From Candidatus Hydrogenedentota bacterium (GTDB lineage: Bacteria; Hydrogenedentota; Hydrogenedentia; Hydrogenedentiales; CAITNO01), in the NCBI GenBank assembly GCA_903922535.1, contig CAIXUF010001426.1, positions 1-8,520 on the forward strand: DNA of 8,520 nucleotides. The letters run 5' to 3'. The translations under genes were made by a program, and so were the position numbers. Below, piece by piece: positions 7,254-8,520 of the stretch (position 1 is the stretch's first letter; every line of letters starts with the position of its first letter). Below the pieces are notes generated by a model. It searched no databases. It was not told where the DNA came from and worked only from the letters and a program-made list of their open reading frames with translations.

Positions 7254-7254
7254 A
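7246..7254 (-). promoter_or_regulatory. Extended -10 promoter of vapBC
   Basis: On the minus strand, TGG directly precedes TATGAT (7246-7251), an extended -10 element with five of six consensus bases. Transcription would start near 7239, inside the operator, about 34 nt before the antitoxin ATG. The -35 position 17 bp upstream reads TTCCCC and is poor, consistent with reliance on the extended -10. The second operator palindrome covers the -10, so bound repressor would exclude RNA polymerase. Confidence 0.55.
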
Positions 7255-7285
7255 CAGGGAGACTTGCGGGGAAACTCCGGACAGA

Positions 7286-7301
7286 CCGCAAATCATTGCG
7301 G
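7286..7301. other. Small hairpin in the divergent intergenic region
   Basis: CCGCAA and TTGCGG are perfect 6-bp arms around the 4-base loop ATCA. No T-tract follows on either strand, so it does not look like a terminator. It lies upstream of the vapBC promoter and upstream of the plus-strand gene. It could be a protein-binding site or chance. Confidence 0.25.
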
Positions 7302-7360
7302 AAAGCCCGGGCCGCACCCGGTGCGTTCTTTTGGACAAACACGAACAGAACGCGGACCCA

Positions 7361-7399
7361 CACGGACGGTTGTGTAAATCGGGCATGTCCGTGCATAAT
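7361..7399 (+). promoter_or_regulatory. Inverted repeat and weak promoter candidate before the aminotransferase gene
   Basis: CACGGAC (7361-7367) and GTCCGTG (7387-7393) are perfect 7-bp inverted arms separated by 19 bp. Directly after the second arm comes CATAAT (7394-7399), five of six matches to a -10 box. The best -35 is TTGTGT at 7370-7375 with an 18-bp spacer, which is weak. A regulator bound to both arms would span this promoter. Transcription would begin near 7406 and leave about 45 nt of leader. A consensus TTGACA at 7401-7406 has no -10 partner at the right distance. Confidence 0.3.
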
Positions 7400-7451
7400 A
7401 TTGACAGATGGAAGTGGATTTCGCAGACAGTCCGGTTCTTGGAGGCAGGTT

Positions 7452-8520
7452 ATGAGCGACAACAGCAGCAGTACACAGCCCCTGGCCCTGTTGGGCGGCA
7501 CGCCGGTGCGCAGCACGGACAGGCAGTGGCCCGCGTGGCCGGTCTATGACGACACGGAGCGCAAGGCGCTGATTGACGTGCTCGAAAGCGGCAAGTGGTT
7601 TTACGGGGACCGGGTGGCCCAGTTTGAGCGGGAATATGCGGAATTCCAGGGGGCGGCGTATTGCGTGACCTGCAACAGCGGCACGGCGGCGGCGGAGGTG
7701 GTCTTGCAGGCGCTGGGCATCGGGCCGGGCGACGAGGTGATTGTGCCGCCGTACACCTTTGTGGCGACGGCGTCGTCGGTCCTTCGGGTGGGCGCCACGC
7801 CCGTGTTTGCCGATGTGGACGACACGTGGTGCATCGACCCGGAAAAGGCGGCGGAGGCGATCACGCCAAGGACGAAGGCGATCATGCCAGTGCATTTTGG
7901 CGGGCGCATCTGCGACATGGACCGGCTGAACGACATCGCCGCGGAGCATGGCATACCGATTGTCGAGGATGCCTGCCATGCGTGGGGCGGGCGGTGGGTC
8001 GGCCGGGGCGCGGGCACGCTGGGGCTTTGCGGCGTGTTCAGCTTTCAGCTTTCGAAGAACATCACCGCGGGCGAGGGCGGGGCGATTGTGACCGACAATG
8101 CGGAACTGGCCGGGATGTGCCGCTCGATCACCAACTGCGGGCGGTCCGTGGGCGCGCCCTGGTACCACCATGTGAACGCGGGGACCAACGCACGGCTGAC
8201 CGAGTTCCAGGGGGCGCTGCTGTCCTGCCAGATCAAGCGGCTGGGCGCGCAGACGCTGGTGCGCGAGCGCAATGCGGCGATTCTCAACAACGAACTGGAA
8301 AAGATTGACGGGCTCATCCCGCAGCGCAAGAGCAACCGCATCACCCGCCGGGCCTATCATCTGTACTGCCTGCGCATCGACGCGGACGTTTTCGGCTGTT
8401 CGCGGGAGCAGTTCGTGGCCGCGGCAAACGCGGAGGGCTGGCCGGTGGGCGCGGGATACCCGCTGCCACTGTATGAGCAGCCGGTGTTCACAAACCACCC
8501 CGGCCGCCACGGTGGGGGCG
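7452..8520 (+). CDS. DegT/DnrJ/EryC1/StrS-family PLP aminotransferase (3' end outside window)
   Basis: An open frame of 356 codons to the right edge; family members usually have about 370-430 residues, so only the last part is missing. ATG 7452 is supported by GGAGG at 7441-7445, 6 nt upstream. The fold-type I aminotransferase signature is clear: NSGTAA (residues 75-80, phosphate binding), VIVPPYTFVATASS, VEDACHA with D173 for the PLP ring nitrogen, SFQLSKNITAGEGG with Schiff-base Lys K202, and the NARLTEFQGALL segment. The opening LALLGGTPVR is common in the StrS/scyllo-inosose aminotransferase branch. These enzymes transfer an amino group, often from Gln or Glu, to a keto-sugar or keto-cyclitol for surface glycans or secondary metabolites; the exact substrate is not readable. 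It is divergent from the toxin-antitoxin operon and probably belongs to a unit continuing to the right. Confidence 0.93.
   Translation, partial: MSDNSSSTQPLALLGGTPVRSTDRQWPAWPVYDDTERKALIDVLESGKWFYGDRVAQFEREYAEFQGAAYCVTCNSGTAAAEVVLQALGIGPGDEVIVPPYTFVATASSVLRVGATPVFADVDDTWCIDPEKAAEAITPRTKAIMPVHFGGRICDMDRLNDIAAEHGIPIVEDACHAWGGRWVGRGAGTLGLCGVFSFQLSKNITAGEGGAIVTDNAELAGMCRSITNCGRSVGAPWYHHVNAGTNARLTEFQGALLSCQIKRLGAQTLVRERNAAILNNELEKIDGLIPQRKSNRITRRAYHLYCLRIDADVFGCSREQFVAAANAEGWPVGAGYPLPLYEQPVFTNHPGRHGGG

Noticed and set aside
7401..7406. Perfect TTGACA as the -35 of the aminotransferase gene
   Set aside because: The sequence 16-18 bp downstream (around GCAGACAG) does not resemble a -10 box.
7293..8510. 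405-codon open frame on the minus strand
   Set aside because: It is antisense to the aminotransferase, whose PLP lysine, Asp and family motifs are clear. The antisense product is Arg/His/Pro-rich and has no recognisable fold.

Overview
This is a GC-rich bacterial window with purine-rich Shine-Dalgarno sites. It holds five protein genes and no RNA genes, insertion sequences or CRISPR arrays that I could see. Four genes lie on the minus strand and read right to left: a VapB-type antitoxin, a VapC-type PIN toxin, a serine hydrolase lipoprotein, and a very large secreted Rhs/YD-repeat protein that runs off the left edge. One gene on the plus strand, a DegT/DnrJ/EryC1-type aminotransferase, runs off the right edge. 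The organism cannot be fixed from the sequence. A Sec-exported Rhs protein, a lipoprotein hydrolase and a StrS-like aminotransferase at high GC would fit a Gram-negative environmental lineage such as Planctomycetota or Hydrogenedentota, but this is a guess.

Bases 1-5034 (minus) are one uninterrupted reading frame of 1678 codons with no stop before the edge. In order it shows a Sec signal peptide, a Pro/Ser/Thr-rich spacer, an alpha-helical TPR-like region, a C39-like cysteine-peptidase fold with visible Cys and His, a Pro/Gly/Cys-rich hinge, an Rhs N-terminal beta region, and about 20 YD repeats. The usual Rhs core and variable C-terminal tip would lie to the left of the window. Bases 5035-5157 hold a good sigma70-like promoter for this gene.

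Bases 5158-6402 (minus) encode a beta-lactamase-fold (class C/DD-peptidase/esterase) hydrolase. It most likely starts at a GTG with a strong ribosome binding site, which gives it a short lipoprotein signal. Bases 6403-6576 are non-coding and hold a plausible promoter.

Bases 6577-7205 (minus) are the toxin-antitoxin pair, joined by a TAATG stop/start overlap. Just upstream are two tandem copies of a 15-bp palindrome that overlap an extended -10 promoter, the expected layout of an autorepressed VapBC operon. Bases 7206-7451 are the divergent control region between this operon and the aminotransferase gene. It also contains a 7-bp inverted repeat next to a weak plus-strand promoter.

How the genes work together is not evident. 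The hydrolase and the Rhs protein are both predicted to be exported and lie in tandem on one strand, so a shared envelope role is possible. The aminotransferase probably begins a separate amino-sugar or aminocyclitol unit.
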